DNA from: Candidatus Pacearchaeota archaeon | GTDB lineage: Archaea > Nanobdellota > Nanobdellia > Pacearchaeales > GW2011-AR1 | DNA length: 12,196 nt | Assembly: GCA_014728565.1 (NCBI GenBank) | Contig: WJLK01000074.1 | Coordinates: 1 to 12,196, forward strand | Reading direction: 5' to 3' | In this document: piece by piece, positions 1 through 7,378 of the stretch | Position numbering within the stretch: the first letter of the stretch is position 1 | How the letters are laid out: every line of letters starts with the position of its first letter | Made by a program: the position numbers and the translations under genes | Notes under the pieces: generated by a model | What the model saw: only the letters and a program-made list of their open reading frames with translations | Told to the model about the DNA's origin: nothing | Databases searched by the model: none

Positions 1-1
1 A

Positions 2-2911
2 ATGAGGGTAAATTTAGGGGTCTTATTAGTAATTTTAATTTTATTTGAAATTTCTTTTGTTACAGGACAGTTTTGTTCTGATAGTCAGACAATAATGAAA
101 CTTTATCAGTCAAGCAATTCTCACGGAGCATTGTGGAATTACTCGTATGATCCTGACTATGATTCATACCCAAATTTAGTATCCTGGTGGAAGCTAGATG
201 ATGGAACAGGCAATATTGCAGTAGATTCTAATGGAAGTAATGATGGGACAATATACGGAGCTTCCTGGACTGGAGGAAGATTTAATAATGCTTTGGAATT
301 TGATGGTGTGGATGATAAAGTTATTATACCATCCTCAATGAACTTAACTAATTTAAGTGTATCAGTTATTTTGTGGGTATATATTAATTCAGCTTCATGT
401 AACGGATCTTTTATAAAGATTGGAAATGAATCTGGATCAGGAGGTGATGGATATGCTATTGGAGTTGGTGAGACACAATATGATGACAGGGGTAATGATT
501 TAATACTTCTTTTCGAAGGAAGAAGATGGATTGATACTAATACACCTATAGGAACTGGTTGGCATCAAGTTGCTATGGTTATATCTAATTTGGGCATTCC
601 TCAGGCATTTATTGATGGAATTTCTATAGGCTCTTATCCAGGGCTAAATGCTACTATTCCAACAAACAATACAGAAATAGGAGGCTATACAAGCTCAATT
701 CCCGCCAATAGGCATTTCAACGGAACTCTTGACAACATAGCAGTCTATAATAGAAGTTTAACATCTTCTGAGATAGCAGACTTATATAACTCTCAATCTA
801 GAAGATACAACTACAGAATCTGCTATGATGATATTTTCGGAATGGCTTATAGTGAAGCTGACCCTCATAACTGCCAGGGAGATATAAATGATCCTGAGAA
901 TGTTGTTTTATGGCTAAGTGATTATAATAATTCTCATGCCTCAACTGAAAAAATAACAGGTTATGATATACCTGTTTGTTACGGAGATCTTGTTTGCAGA
1001 AATACAACTGACAGCTGCACTGCAAACGAAGAGATTGTTGTTAGATTATATTCTGAAAGTAATTCTCATATATCAAATGCAAGTGGAAGTTATTCTATAA
1101 AAATATGCTGTGAAAGTGAGGGAACAAAATTAAAGGAAGTTTACTGGGCTTATCAGGATGGAACTAAAATAAATCAGGTCAATAAAGTAGATTTAAATGA
1201 TTTAGTAATGGCTGTTGCTGAAGGAACAGGACTAAATAAAACAGGTATAACTTATAGAATCTACAGAAAAGTTGGAGGTATTTTTGATTGGCTATGGCCT
1301 GATACACTTGAAGGTCAGAAAGGTGAAAAAGACCATATAGATTGGAGGGCAGGAGAAAATGAATCAGGAGATCTTAGACCTGGATTGTATTATTTTACTG
1401 CAAATATCTCTGTAGATGAAATAAACAGCACAGAGGATAATCCCTATCCTTACAGATACCTGAATGTTTCAGATGAAGAAGACAATGATCCTCCAAAAAT
1501 ACAGATAATGAATCTCACAGATAGAGGAATTTATTTTCTAGGAGAAAATTTAAATTTCACAATAGAGGTAAGTGATTCTGATGATGATTTTAATTATACA
1601 TGGGATTTAGGTAATGGAATTAAAAAAACAGGAGATAGTATTAACTGGGGAAATCTTAGTTTTATATATGATTATGATGAGGTTGATGAGTTAGGACAGA
1701 AAAATATAATTGTAGAGGCAGTTGATGAGAGAGGTGCAGAAAATAGAAGCAGGATTTCAATTCTTATTGTTAATTCAAGTTATTTTTTAGCATATATAGA
1801 TGAGCCAGATTGGAATCAGCATATTGATTCCTATAAATTTAATTTTAATGCAAGTGGGACTTATGCTGTTAATGCTTCCTGGCTTCCAAGTGGAGAGATG
1901 AATATAACATGTACTGCAGGAAAATGTCCAACAGAAGCTGAAGGAGTTCCACCAGGTTATGATTGTGGAACTTTTACATGCCCTATACCTGTTAGAAACA
2001 CTCCTCAAGATTATGATGGTCTTTATTTTGAGTGGGTATATGATAATAAAGTTAGTAAAAATGGAACAGGTTGGGGATTAGTTAATCATACAATGGCTTT
2101 TGGATATGTTGGAAGTCATGCAGTTAATCTTACTGTAAATGACAGTGCGCAAACAAATGTCAGGTTTTATATTCATTTTTCTAATCCATCATGTGCTAGA
2201 TGTCCTGAGGAATTTAGTGACAGTGATTACTGTTGGTGGGAGGATGATGGACTGACTGTTACTAATTCAACAGAGGATTGTTATAGAGCCAATGGTGTTT
2301 CAGAAGATGGCACTAAAACAGTTCAATCATGCTGCCCTTCTGTTGAAGGAGTGCATTATACCTGTGATTCTGGTATGTGTATTCCAGAGATAGATCCTGT
2401 AGGCAAGTATTATTGTGAAGTTTTTGATGGTGATAAAGAGGGATGTGAAAGTGAACAGGGAGATCAAAAAGCTGCTCAATATTTTGCAAGTAAAGGATTT
2501 AACTGTGATCCTAGTAGTGCGTGGACTAAGGAAGGATGCACCTGGTGGAATAAATGTGAATGCAAATATACAGTAGGAGAGTGTGAACCATCTAAAACAC
2601 TTAAATATCGATGTACTAATGGTGATGAAGGTGCTTTTGGAAGCTGTATATATAACTCAACTTTTGATGATAGCAGATGTGAAATAACTGGATTTATGGA
2701 AGAGACAATAAGTTATGGATGGACTGGTTCTTCTGATACAAGACCTCCTGGATGTCCTATAGAACCTGCAAAATTCAGAAGACCTTGTGCAGATGTAGTA
2801 AGGTTGAATTTCTTTACATGGGTTAATTTTTTAATAGCTGTTCTTATTGTTATTGCTATTTATTATTTTACAAATCCAAAGAAAAAAAGTCCAAAGAAGA
2901 AATCTGGATAA
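2..2911 (+). CDS. Large secreted surface protein: LamG domain, PKD/Ig-like domains, Cys-rich stalk, C-terminal membrane anchor
   Basis: Residues 1-22 are a hydrophobic signal peptide. A LamG/concanavalin-A-like lectin domain spans about 59-263 (starts SWWKLDDGTG, ends with a DNIAVYNRSLTSSEIADLY-type motif). Three copies of a short Cys-containing module (xVxLYSxSNSH...YxIxIC) lie at about 29-58 plus 268-278, 299-332 and 343-370, the first being split by the LamG domain. A PKD-like domain (TWDLGNG) covers roughly 496-592, a further beta-rich segment 597-723, and a Cys-rich region 724-925. One transmembrane helix at about 939-957 is followed by a Lys-rich tail, so the protein probably sits on the outer face of the membrane. 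Many N-x-S/T sequons suggest glycosylation. By family it may bind glycans or neighbouring cells; the ligand is unknown. The ATG is one base from the window edge, so the start rests on the signal peptide alone. Confidence 0.85.
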   Translation: MRVNLGVLLVILILFEISFVTGQFCSDSQTIMKLYQSSNSHGALWNYSYDPDYDSYPNLVSWWKLDDGTGNIAVDSNGSNDGTIYGASWTGGRFNNALEFDGVDDKVIIPSSMNLTNLSVSVILWVYINSASCNGSFIKIGNESGSGGDGYAIGVGETQYDDRGNDLILLFEGRRWIDTNTPIGTGWHQVAMVISNLGIPQAFIDGISIGSYPGLNATIPTNNTEIGGYTSSIPANRHFNGTLDNIAVYNRSLTSSEIADLYNSQSRRYNYRICYDDIFGMAYSEADPHNCQGDINDPENVVLWLSDYNNSHASTEKITGYDIPVCYGDLVCRNTTDSCTANEEIVVRLYSESNSHISNASGSYSIKICCESEGTKLKEVYWAYQDGTKINQVNKVDLNDLVMAVAEGTGLNKTGITYRIYRKVGGIFDWLWPDTLEGQKGEKDHIDWRAGENESGDLRPGLYYFTANISVDEINSTEDNPYPYRYLNVSDEEDNDPPKIQIMNLTDRGIYFLGENLNFTIEVSDSDDDFNYTWDLGNGIKKTGDSINWGNLSFIYDYDEVDELGQKNIIVEAVDERGAENRSRISILIVNSSYFLAYIDEPDWNQHIDSYKFNFNASGTYAVNASWLPSGEMNITCTAGKCPTEAEGVPPGYDCGTFTCPIPVRNTPQDYDGLYFEWVYDNKVSKNGTGWGLVNHTMAFGYVGSHAVNLTVNDSAQTNVRFYIHFSNPSCARCPEEFSDSDYCWWEDDGLTVTNSTEDCYRANGVSEDGTKTVQSCCPSVEGVHYTCDSGMCIPEIDPVGKYYCEVFDGDKEGCESEQGDQKAAQYFASKGFNCDPSSAWTKEGCTWWNKCECKYTVGECEPSKTLKYRCTNGDEGAFGSCIYNSTFDDSRCEITGFMEETISYGWTGSSDTRPPGCPIEPAKFRRPCADVVRLNFFTWVNFLIAVLIVIAIYYFTNPKKKSPKKKSG
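86..1111 (+). repeat. Three degenerate protein-level repeats (SNSH...IC module), first one interrupted by LamG
   Basis: Within the first surface protein, nt 86-175 (IMKLYQSSNSH), 896-997 (VVLWLSDYNNSH...IPVCYGD) and 1028-1111 (VVRLYSESNSH...IKICC) encode the same pattern: a beta strand, Ser/Asn-Ser-His, then a strand ending in Cys. The closing strand of copy 1 (YNYRICYDD, around nt 805-830) comes only after the LamG domain. The copies are divergent at the DNA level. Seen by eye; no alignment was run. Confidence 0.6.
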
Positions 2912-2913
2912 TC

Positions 2914-2922
2914 TTTATAAAC
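2914..2922 (+). promoter_or_regulatory. TATA box for the second surface protein
   Basis: TTTATAAAC is centred 32 bases before the ATG at 2950. An archaeal TATA box usually sits about 26 bases before transcription start, which predicts a start near 2944 and a nearly leaderless mRNA. It shows the second surface gene can be transcribed independently of the first. Confidence 0.55.
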
Positions 2923-2949
2923 CTGTATTTTCTTTATGAATTATAAAAA

Positions 2950-5715
2950 ATGAGGTTGACTATAATCTTACTTGCAGTTTTATTGCTTATAGGCTCAGTT
3001 AGTGCAAATATTACAATAGGGAATAATTCACATGAACTAACTCTTACCTATGGTCCCTCTCAGCCAATAGACGGATGGATAAACATAAGTCTTAGTGATG
3101 AATCTGCTTATTCTGAAATAAAATTTCTTGATTATAATGCCAGTCTTTTTGATATTTTAGAAAAAAACAGTGTCAGTTACACATGCCTTCCATCTAATTG
3201 CAAAAAAGGATATTCTGCTGTGGATGGAGAGGCTTCAAAAACAATATATATTGAAAAAGGAGAGTACAAGGATATTGGAATAAGAATTAAAAGTTTAAAG
3301 GAGATTAATGGATTTACAAGTCTAAAGTTTGATTTGTCTTCAAATCAGGGTCTTTCTTGTTTAAATCCCTTAAGAATAGATTTCTTAAACGATAACAGTA
3401 TTGAATGGGAAGCAACTGAAACAACAGATGAACTATGTGTTATGATGAATCCTTATGGATGTTTTAAGGAAGCTGATTCTAGCCAGGAAACATTGATGTT
3501 AAAAGAAAACAGATATTGTGAAAAAATAAACTTTCCTCCTAGAAAAGCATTTAGAGTTGGTGCAGAGGTATCTGGTTCTGGAAGTGCTGAATTTGAGATG
3601 TCTCTTGAAAGTGGTCAGAAATGCACAATAGAAACTAGTGAGGGAGGTGAGATAAATTGCGATATCATTCTTGAGAATGAACTTCCTGATTTTACACCGA
3701 TGCATGTTTGCATAGAGCCAAAAGAGGATTATGGATATAAGATCAAATACGAAGATAACAGGACCTGTGGTTACATAGAATCTTCAATGGGACAGTTTGA
3801 TCATGATTATCCTGTTTTCGCAAGACCTCTAAAATATGCAGCATTAGGTGATTTTACATTTGATGAAAATCTTATTGAGGAACAAAATATGGCCAATCTT
3901 TTAAGTAGTATTGAAAATTATATTTCAAGTGAATATCAGGGAAACTGCTCTGAAGAATGTATAATCCCTATAAGATTTCATTCAGGAGATTACCAGGATT
4001 TAACAATATCTGATCTGGCACTGAATTACTCTATGGAGGGGCATCCTCATTCAGTAAGTTTATTTTATAATTTAGAAGAATCAGATCCTAAACTAAACAC
4101 TGAATTTAATAAACTATCTCTTAATAATCTTAATTTTATGTCTCCTTCTGAAATTGGAGAGCATGATGTTGAATTAAAAATAGGTGAGGAAAAAATATTT
4201 GAGGAAAAAATAAATGTTGCTGGAGTTCCTGAAATAGAAAATTTATATCCTGTAGAGGTTCCAGCTGTTATCCCTGTTAATTTCGTTGTTACAACAGAAA
4301 ATAAAGGCAACTTTACTTATTCGTGGGATTTTGGAGATGGAAGTTCAGAGGAAAATCTTCATAAAGATTCAGTTATGCACACTTATCCAAACACAGGAAT
4401 TTATGATGTTGTAGTTAGAGTTTCAAATTCAAATGGAGAGTCAGTTAAAACTTTTAACATAAATGTTGTTCCACCAGTAGAATACATAAATTACACAATA
4501 TCCAAACAGATAAATAACTTAAACAAGATTGAAAGAGAAATCTCTGCTCTTCCTGATTGGATAGGTGAGATATTAAAAAAAGAGATAAAATTAGAAGATA
4601 CCAAGGCTGAAATAGAGACTCAGGAAAAAAGATACAAAGAGGGATTTGTAGGTGATGAAGAAGCAGTTCAGATAATGAAAACTTTGATGAGATTGAACAT
4701 TCCTGTTAATTTTACAAAAAGTGCGAGTATGGATCCCAGTGATTTCCTTCCTAAGGCAAGTGAATTAGATCTTGCTTCACTAGAAACTATTGGTGCAGGA
4801 TACCCAGACAGTCCGAAAGAAGAGTATCATGATGCTGTGATAAAATGGCTTCTGGAAAATCTAGGGGTAACTCTTGAATCAGAATCTTATTCACTTATTT
4901 TTGAAGACGGAAGTGAACAGCCTCTGTATTCATATCTAAAGTTTACTCTTACCCCTAAAACAGATATAGGTGAATTATATTTCATAGTGAATGCAGATCC
5001 CTCAAAGATATGGTATCACGGAGATATTAGTTATCAGGACCTTGGAGAGAGAGGCAGTTATGTTACTTTTTTTGATTTAATGGAAACTTCTACAGTTGAA
5101 TTTCTATATCCTGGTTTAATAACACCTTCTGAAATTCCTGTTTATATCTCTCCGTATGCAGATGAACCTCAGATATCAGGAGAAATTCAGGTAACATGCA
5201 ATAATAATGGAAAGTGTGAAGAAGGTGAGAATTATAAAAACTGCAGATCTGACTGCAAACCATGGAAATGGACTCTTTTCTGGTTAATTTTAGTGTTATT
5301 TTTGGGTTTTGTTGTTTATATTATTTTACAGGAATGGTATAAAAGGCATTATGAATCTTATTTGTTTCCTCATAAAAATGAGTTATTTAATTTAATTAAT
5401 TTCATGAATAATGCGCAAAATCAGGGATTAAAAAAATCAGAAATCTATGATAAACTTTTAAAATTAAAATGGAAAAAAGAACAATTAGAATATGCATGGA
5501 AGAAATTGCATGGCATGAGAACTGGAATGTGGGAAATACCTATATTTAAATGGGTTGAGAAAAAAGAGGTTAAAAAAGAGATTGATAAAAGAAAAGGAAT
5601 TTTCCAAAAACCAGAAGCTCCTTCTAAGCCGCTTGCTGAGATTCATTTAAAAACTAAGGATAATCAAAAAAAACCTTCTAAAAAATCTCAAAACAACAAG
5701 AGAGTCAAAGTATAG
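2950..5715 (+). CDS. Membrane-anchored surface protein with PKD domain and cytoplasmic Lys-rich tail
   Basis: This 921-aa protein has a clear signal peptide (about 1-19, hydrophobic core then SVSA). A long unrecognised extracellular part with scattered cysteines (about 20-425) is followed by a PKD domain at about 428-508 with the hallmark WDFGDG at 459-464. A helical, charged stretch (about 512-565) and another beta-rich part lead to a small Cys module at 750-769 (CNNNGKCEEGE...C...DC, cysteines 750, 756, 765 and 769), a type common in archaeal surface proteins. One transmembrane helix lies at about 774-796. Unlike the upstream protein, it has a substantial cytoplasmic part (797-921): a helical segment with a KSEIYDKLLKLKW-type motif, then a basic Lys-rich tail. 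The topology suggests it could link the outside to cytoplasmic partners. Function is not recognised; the GTPase cluster begins 59 bases downstream. Confidence 0.85.
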   Translation: MRLTIILLAVLLLIGSVSANITIGNNSHELTLTYGPSQPIDGWINISLSDESAYSEIKFLDYNASLFDILEKNSVSYTCLPSNCKKGYSAVDGEASKTIYIEKGEYKDIGIRIKSLKEINGFTSLKFDLSSNQGLSCLNPLRIDFLNDNSIEWEATETTDELCVMMNPYGCFKEADSSQETLMLKENRYCEKINFPPRKAFRVGAEVSGSGSAEFEMSLESGQKCTIETSEGGEINCDIILENELPDFTPMHVCIEPKEDYGYKIKYEDNRTCGYIESSMGQFDHDYPVFARPLKYAALGDFTFDENLIEEQNMANLLSSIENYISSEYQGNCSEECIIPIRFHSGDYQDLTISDLALNYSMEGHPHSVSLFYNLEESDPKLNTEFNKLSLNNLNFMSPSEIGEHDVELKIGEEKIFEEKINVAGVPEIENLYPVEVPAVIPVNFVVTTENKGNFTYSWDFGDGSSEENLHKDSVMHTYPNTGIYDVVVRVSNSNGESVKTFNINVVPPVEYINYTISKQINNLNKIEREISALPDWIGEILKKEIKLEDTKAEIETQEKRYKEGFVGDEEAVQIMKTLMRLNIPVNFTKSASMDPSDFLPKASELDLASLETIGAGYPDSPKEEYHDAVIKWLLENLGVTLESESYSLIFEDGSEQPLYSYLKFTLTPKTDIGELYFIVNADPSKIWYHGDISYQDLGERGSYVTFFDLMETSTVEFLYPGLITPSEIPVYISPYADEPQISGEIQVTCNNNGKCEEGENYKNCRSDCKPWKWTLFWLILVLFLGFVVYIILQEWYKRHYESYLFPHKNELFNLINFMNNAQNQGLKKSEIYDKLLKLKWKKEQLEYAWKKLHGMRTGMWEIPIFKWVEKKEVKKEIDKRKGIFQKPEAPSKPLAEIHLKTKDNQKKPSKKSQNNKRVKV

Positions 5716-5719
5716 AAAC

Positions 5720-5744
5720 ATTAAAAAAGAGGATTTTTTTTAAT
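5720..5744 (+). terminator. A/T hairpin and T-run after the second surface gene
   Basis: ATTAAAAAA (5720-5728) is complementary to TTTTTTAAT (5736-5744) across a 7-base loop, and an eight-T run lies at 5734-5741. T-runs are the usual archaeal terminator signal. The stem has only A-T pairs and is weak, so termination more likely depends on the T-run. Confidence 0.4.
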
Positions 5745-5774
5745 AAAATAATTATAAAGATTCAATGACTAAAA

Positions 5775-6419
5775 ATGCCTATTAAGATATTAAGAAATTT
5801 CACAAAAAGGATGTTTAATCTCTTTTTTAAAAAGAAAAGAGAGGTAAGTTTAGGATTTTACGGACCTCCAAATGCAGGCAAGACATCTCTTGCCAATAGA
5901 ATCTGCAAGGATTGGACTGGTGAGGAGATAGGAAAGGTTAGTAAAGTCCCTCATGAAACAAGGAATATACAATTCAAAGAGGAGGTTGAGATAAAATATA
6001 AGGAGAAAACAATGAAATTTAAATTAGTTGATACTCCTGGAATTGCTACAAAAATTGACTATGAGGATTTTATGAAAGTTGGAAAACTAAAGAAAAAATC
6101 AGCTCAAAAAAGAGCTAAAGAAGCTACTCAAGGAGTTGTTGAATCAATAAAATGGCTGGATGATATGAGTGCTGTGGTTGTTGTGGTTGATGCAACAAAA
6201 AATCCTTACAGCCAGGTAAATATAACAATTGTTGGAAATTTAGTTTCAAGAAACATTCCTGTTTTGGTTGTTGCTAATAAAATAGACCTAAAAAAAGCTG
6301 ATGTTAAAAAGGTTGAGGCTGCATTTCCTGATTATGAGGTTGTTGGAATATCAGCTAGATATGGAAAAAATATGGATGAATTTTATGAAAATGTATTTAA
6401 ATTAGCTAAAAAAGCGTGA
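5775..6419 (+). CDS. oapA: Era/Ras-superfamily small GTPase, OapA/ArvA family
   Basis: All GTPase motifs are visible in this 214-aa protein: P-loop GPPNAGKT at 30-37, a conserved VPHETR segment at 58-63 that probably supplies the G2 threonine, DTPG at 86-89, NKID at 148-151 and an SA motif at 173-174. The block LANRICKDWTGEE plus VPHETR plus ATQGVVESIKWL matches what I know of the archaeal OapA/ArvA family. The haloarchaeal member of that family has been reported to drive extracellular vesicle formation; the gene set was first noted beside a replication origin. The N-terminal 22 residues are basic and aromatic (RNFTKRMFNLFFKKKR) and could form a membrane-binding amphipathic helix (inference). 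An ATG at 5765 gives only a few codons, so 5775 is the start. The following DUF2073 and zinc-ribbon genes support the assignment. The alternative is a generic Era-like GTPase. Confidence 0.85.
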   Translation: MPIKILRNFTKRMFNLFFKKKREVSLGFYGPPNAGKTSLANRICKDWTGEEIGKVSKVPHETRNIQFKEEVEIKYKEKTMKFKLVDTPGIATKIDYEDFMKVGKLKKKSAQKRAKEATQGVVESIKWLDDMSAVVVVVDATKNPYSQVNITIVGNLVSRNIPVLVVANKIDLKKADVKKVEAAFPDYEVVGISARYGKNMDEFYENVFKLAKKA

Positions 6420-6464
6420 TAAAAAAATAACATTTAAAAATATATAATCAGTTATAATATAAAA

Positions 6465-6470
6465 GAGGAG
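6465..6470 (+). promoter_or_regulatory. Ribosome binding site of the DUF2073 gene
   Basis: GAGGAG lies 5 bases before the ATG at 6476 and fixes that start. An AT-rich stretch at 6433-6446 (TTTAAAAATATATA) may be a weak TATA element, but its spacing is less convincing than the other promoters here. Confidence 0.5.
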
Positions 6471-6475
6471 AAGAA

Positions 6476-6871
6476 ATGGCTAAGAAAAAAAAGAAAATAA
6501 AAGGATTGACATTACATTTTGTTCCTTATAGTGAAATCTCAGGATTAGAAACTGTTGAGAGAATCAAAAAATTATTAAAAATAATTCTTGATAACAAAGT
6601 TGTTATACTTCAGGGAAGATTAAGAGCAGAGGAAGAAAGCAGATTAATAGAAGATACTATGATTATGATTGGTAATATTAAAGGTTTTAAGGGAGTTGAA
6701 CTTGCAGTTATATCTCACGACAATAGTGATAGAGGGTTTTTTGAAAAAATGAGGCTTGGTTTGGCAAGAGCTTTAGTTGGACAGCAGGATGCCCTTACAA
6801 TAATTGGTCCTGCAAGTGTTGTGAAAGAAATGAAAAAAGATCCTAGGAAGCTGGAAGTGATGATGAGGTAG
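6476..6871 (+). CDS. oapB: DUF2073 protein, OapB/ArvB family
   Basis: A 131-aa soluble protein with a Lys-rich N terminus followed by GLTLHFVPYSEI, a VERIKKLLKIILDNKVVILQGRL-like core and a RLIEDTMIMI segment. These are the signature blocks of archaeal DUF2073, the second member of the oapABC/arvABC cluster. Its biochemical role is unknown to me; in the reported haloarchaeal system it accompanies the vesiculation GTPase. It follows the GTPase gene by 56 bases with its own strong ribosome binding site. Length is near the family norm. Its last codons (nt 6828-6844) are duplicated just downstream of the stop, which hints at local rearrangement after this gene. Confidence 0.82.
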   Translation: MAKKKKKIKGLTLHFVPYSEISGLETVERIKKLLKIILDNKVVILQGRLRAEEESRLIEDTMIMIGNIKGFKGVELAVISHDNSDRGFFEKMRLGLARALVGQQDALTIIGPASVVKEMKKDPRKLEVMMR

Positions 6872-6935
6872 GACTTTTTTCATAAGCTCGAAACTAAAAG
6901 ATTTCTTCGCAAAATGAAAAAAGATCCTGAGGTAG
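6828..6935 (+). repeat. Direct repeat of the oapB 3' end, with an internal deletion in the second copy
   Basis: The 17 bases AAATGAAAAAAGATCCT occur at 6828-6844 inside oapB and again at 6912-6928 after its stop. In the second copy the repeat runs straight into TGAGGTAG (6928-6935), which also matches the end of oapB (6864-6871). The second copy therefore looks like the gene's tail with about 20 bases removed. Confidence 0.6.
6871..6927 (+). terminator. Imperfect hairpin with T-run after oapB
   Basis: GGACTTTTTTCAT (6871-6883) pairs with ATGAAAAAAGATCC (6914-6927), 13 pairs with one bulged base, across a 30-base loop. The T6 run at 6875-6880 is 4 bases past the stop and may itself end transcription. 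The same left arm can instead pair with 6830-6843 inside oapB, because that sequence is the other copy of the direct repeat. No folding energy was computed. Confidence 0.4.
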
Positions 6936-6964
6936 TATTTATTAAATATAATTTTCTACAATAA

Positions 6965-6973
6965 TTTATAAAA
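6965..6973 (+). promoter_or_regulatory. TATA box before the small disrupted gene
   Basis: TTTATAAAA is centred 27 bases before the ATG at 6996, the spacing expected for a leaderless archaeal transcript. An intact promoter suggests the small gene is, or recently was, functional. Confidence 0.5.
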
Positions 6974-6995
6974 AGAGAGTTTTCTAATATAAGAA

Positions 6996-7231
6996 ATGAC
7001 TAATCTTGATTTTGAAAGAGGTCGTGAATTTCAAAGTTTAGAAGAACATATAGCTATAATTCATGAAGCAGTAAAAGAGTTAACTTAGGTATTTCAGGGC
7101 TTAGTAAAGAGGATAGAGTTCAATTAGAAAGAAATTACAATAGATATTTAAGTTTAGCAGAACAATATGGAGTTCCTGAAGAAGAATTAGAAAGTACAAA
7201 ACTGTCTTATGAATTCCTGACAAATAATTAA
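6996..7231 (+). pseudogene. Small unknown gene (about 78 aa) split by a one-base frameshift
   Basis: From ATG 6996 the frame reads MTNLDFERGREF... for 30 codons to TAG at 7086-7088. In the -1 frame, coding-quality sequence continues without a break from the shift to TAA at 7229-7231 (NLGISGLSKEDRVQLERNYN..., ending YEFLTNN). Adding one A to AAAA at 7073-7076 joins the halves as ...HEAVKRVNLGIS.... The second half has no start codon of its own, and both halves share the helical, charged composition of a small soluble protein. I do not recognise the family. It lies between oapB and oapC with its own TATA box. It may be a real gene with a sequencing error, a decaying gene, or less likely a recoded one; no classical slippery heptamer is present. 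Confidence 0.6.
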
Positions 7232-7378
7232 AGAAGGATAATTTATAGGAATCTGAATATTAACAAAAGTTTATATATAAAAATAACCTCCTAAAATAAT
7301 AATGTAAAATGCCAATGACATTTCATAAATCTTATATAAAAAGTCTTAAAGAGAATTATAAAGGATGTAATTTATAAA
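7232..7378 (+). promoter_or_regulatory. oapC upstream region with TATA candidates and a 22-codon reading frame
   Basis: TTTATATATAAAA (7270-7282) and CTTATATAAAAAG (7331-7343) are TATA candidates. The first predicts transcription starting near 7301, just before a short frame at 7309-7377 (MPMTFHKSYIKSLKEN...), whose stop lies one base before the oapC ATG. No strong ribosome binding site precedes oapC (GGATG at 7363-7367 is weak and 11 bases away). The short frame could couple translation into oapC or be chance. Confidence 0.4.

Noticed and set aside
798..1025. Antisense open frame inside the first surface gene, with similar ones at 1787-2008, 3499-3705 and 4065-4310
   Set aside because: Low-complexity shadows of the strong + strand coding sequence, with no promoter, ribosome binding site or recognisable protein.
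7071..7088. Programmed -1 frameshifting in the small gene
   Set aside because: GTA AAA GAG TTA has no X XXY YYZ heptamer.
6872..7378. Insertion sequence or CRISPR array between oapB and oapC
   Set aside because: No transposase reading frame, terminal inverted repeats or regularly spaced repeats are present; only the single 17-base direct repeat was found.
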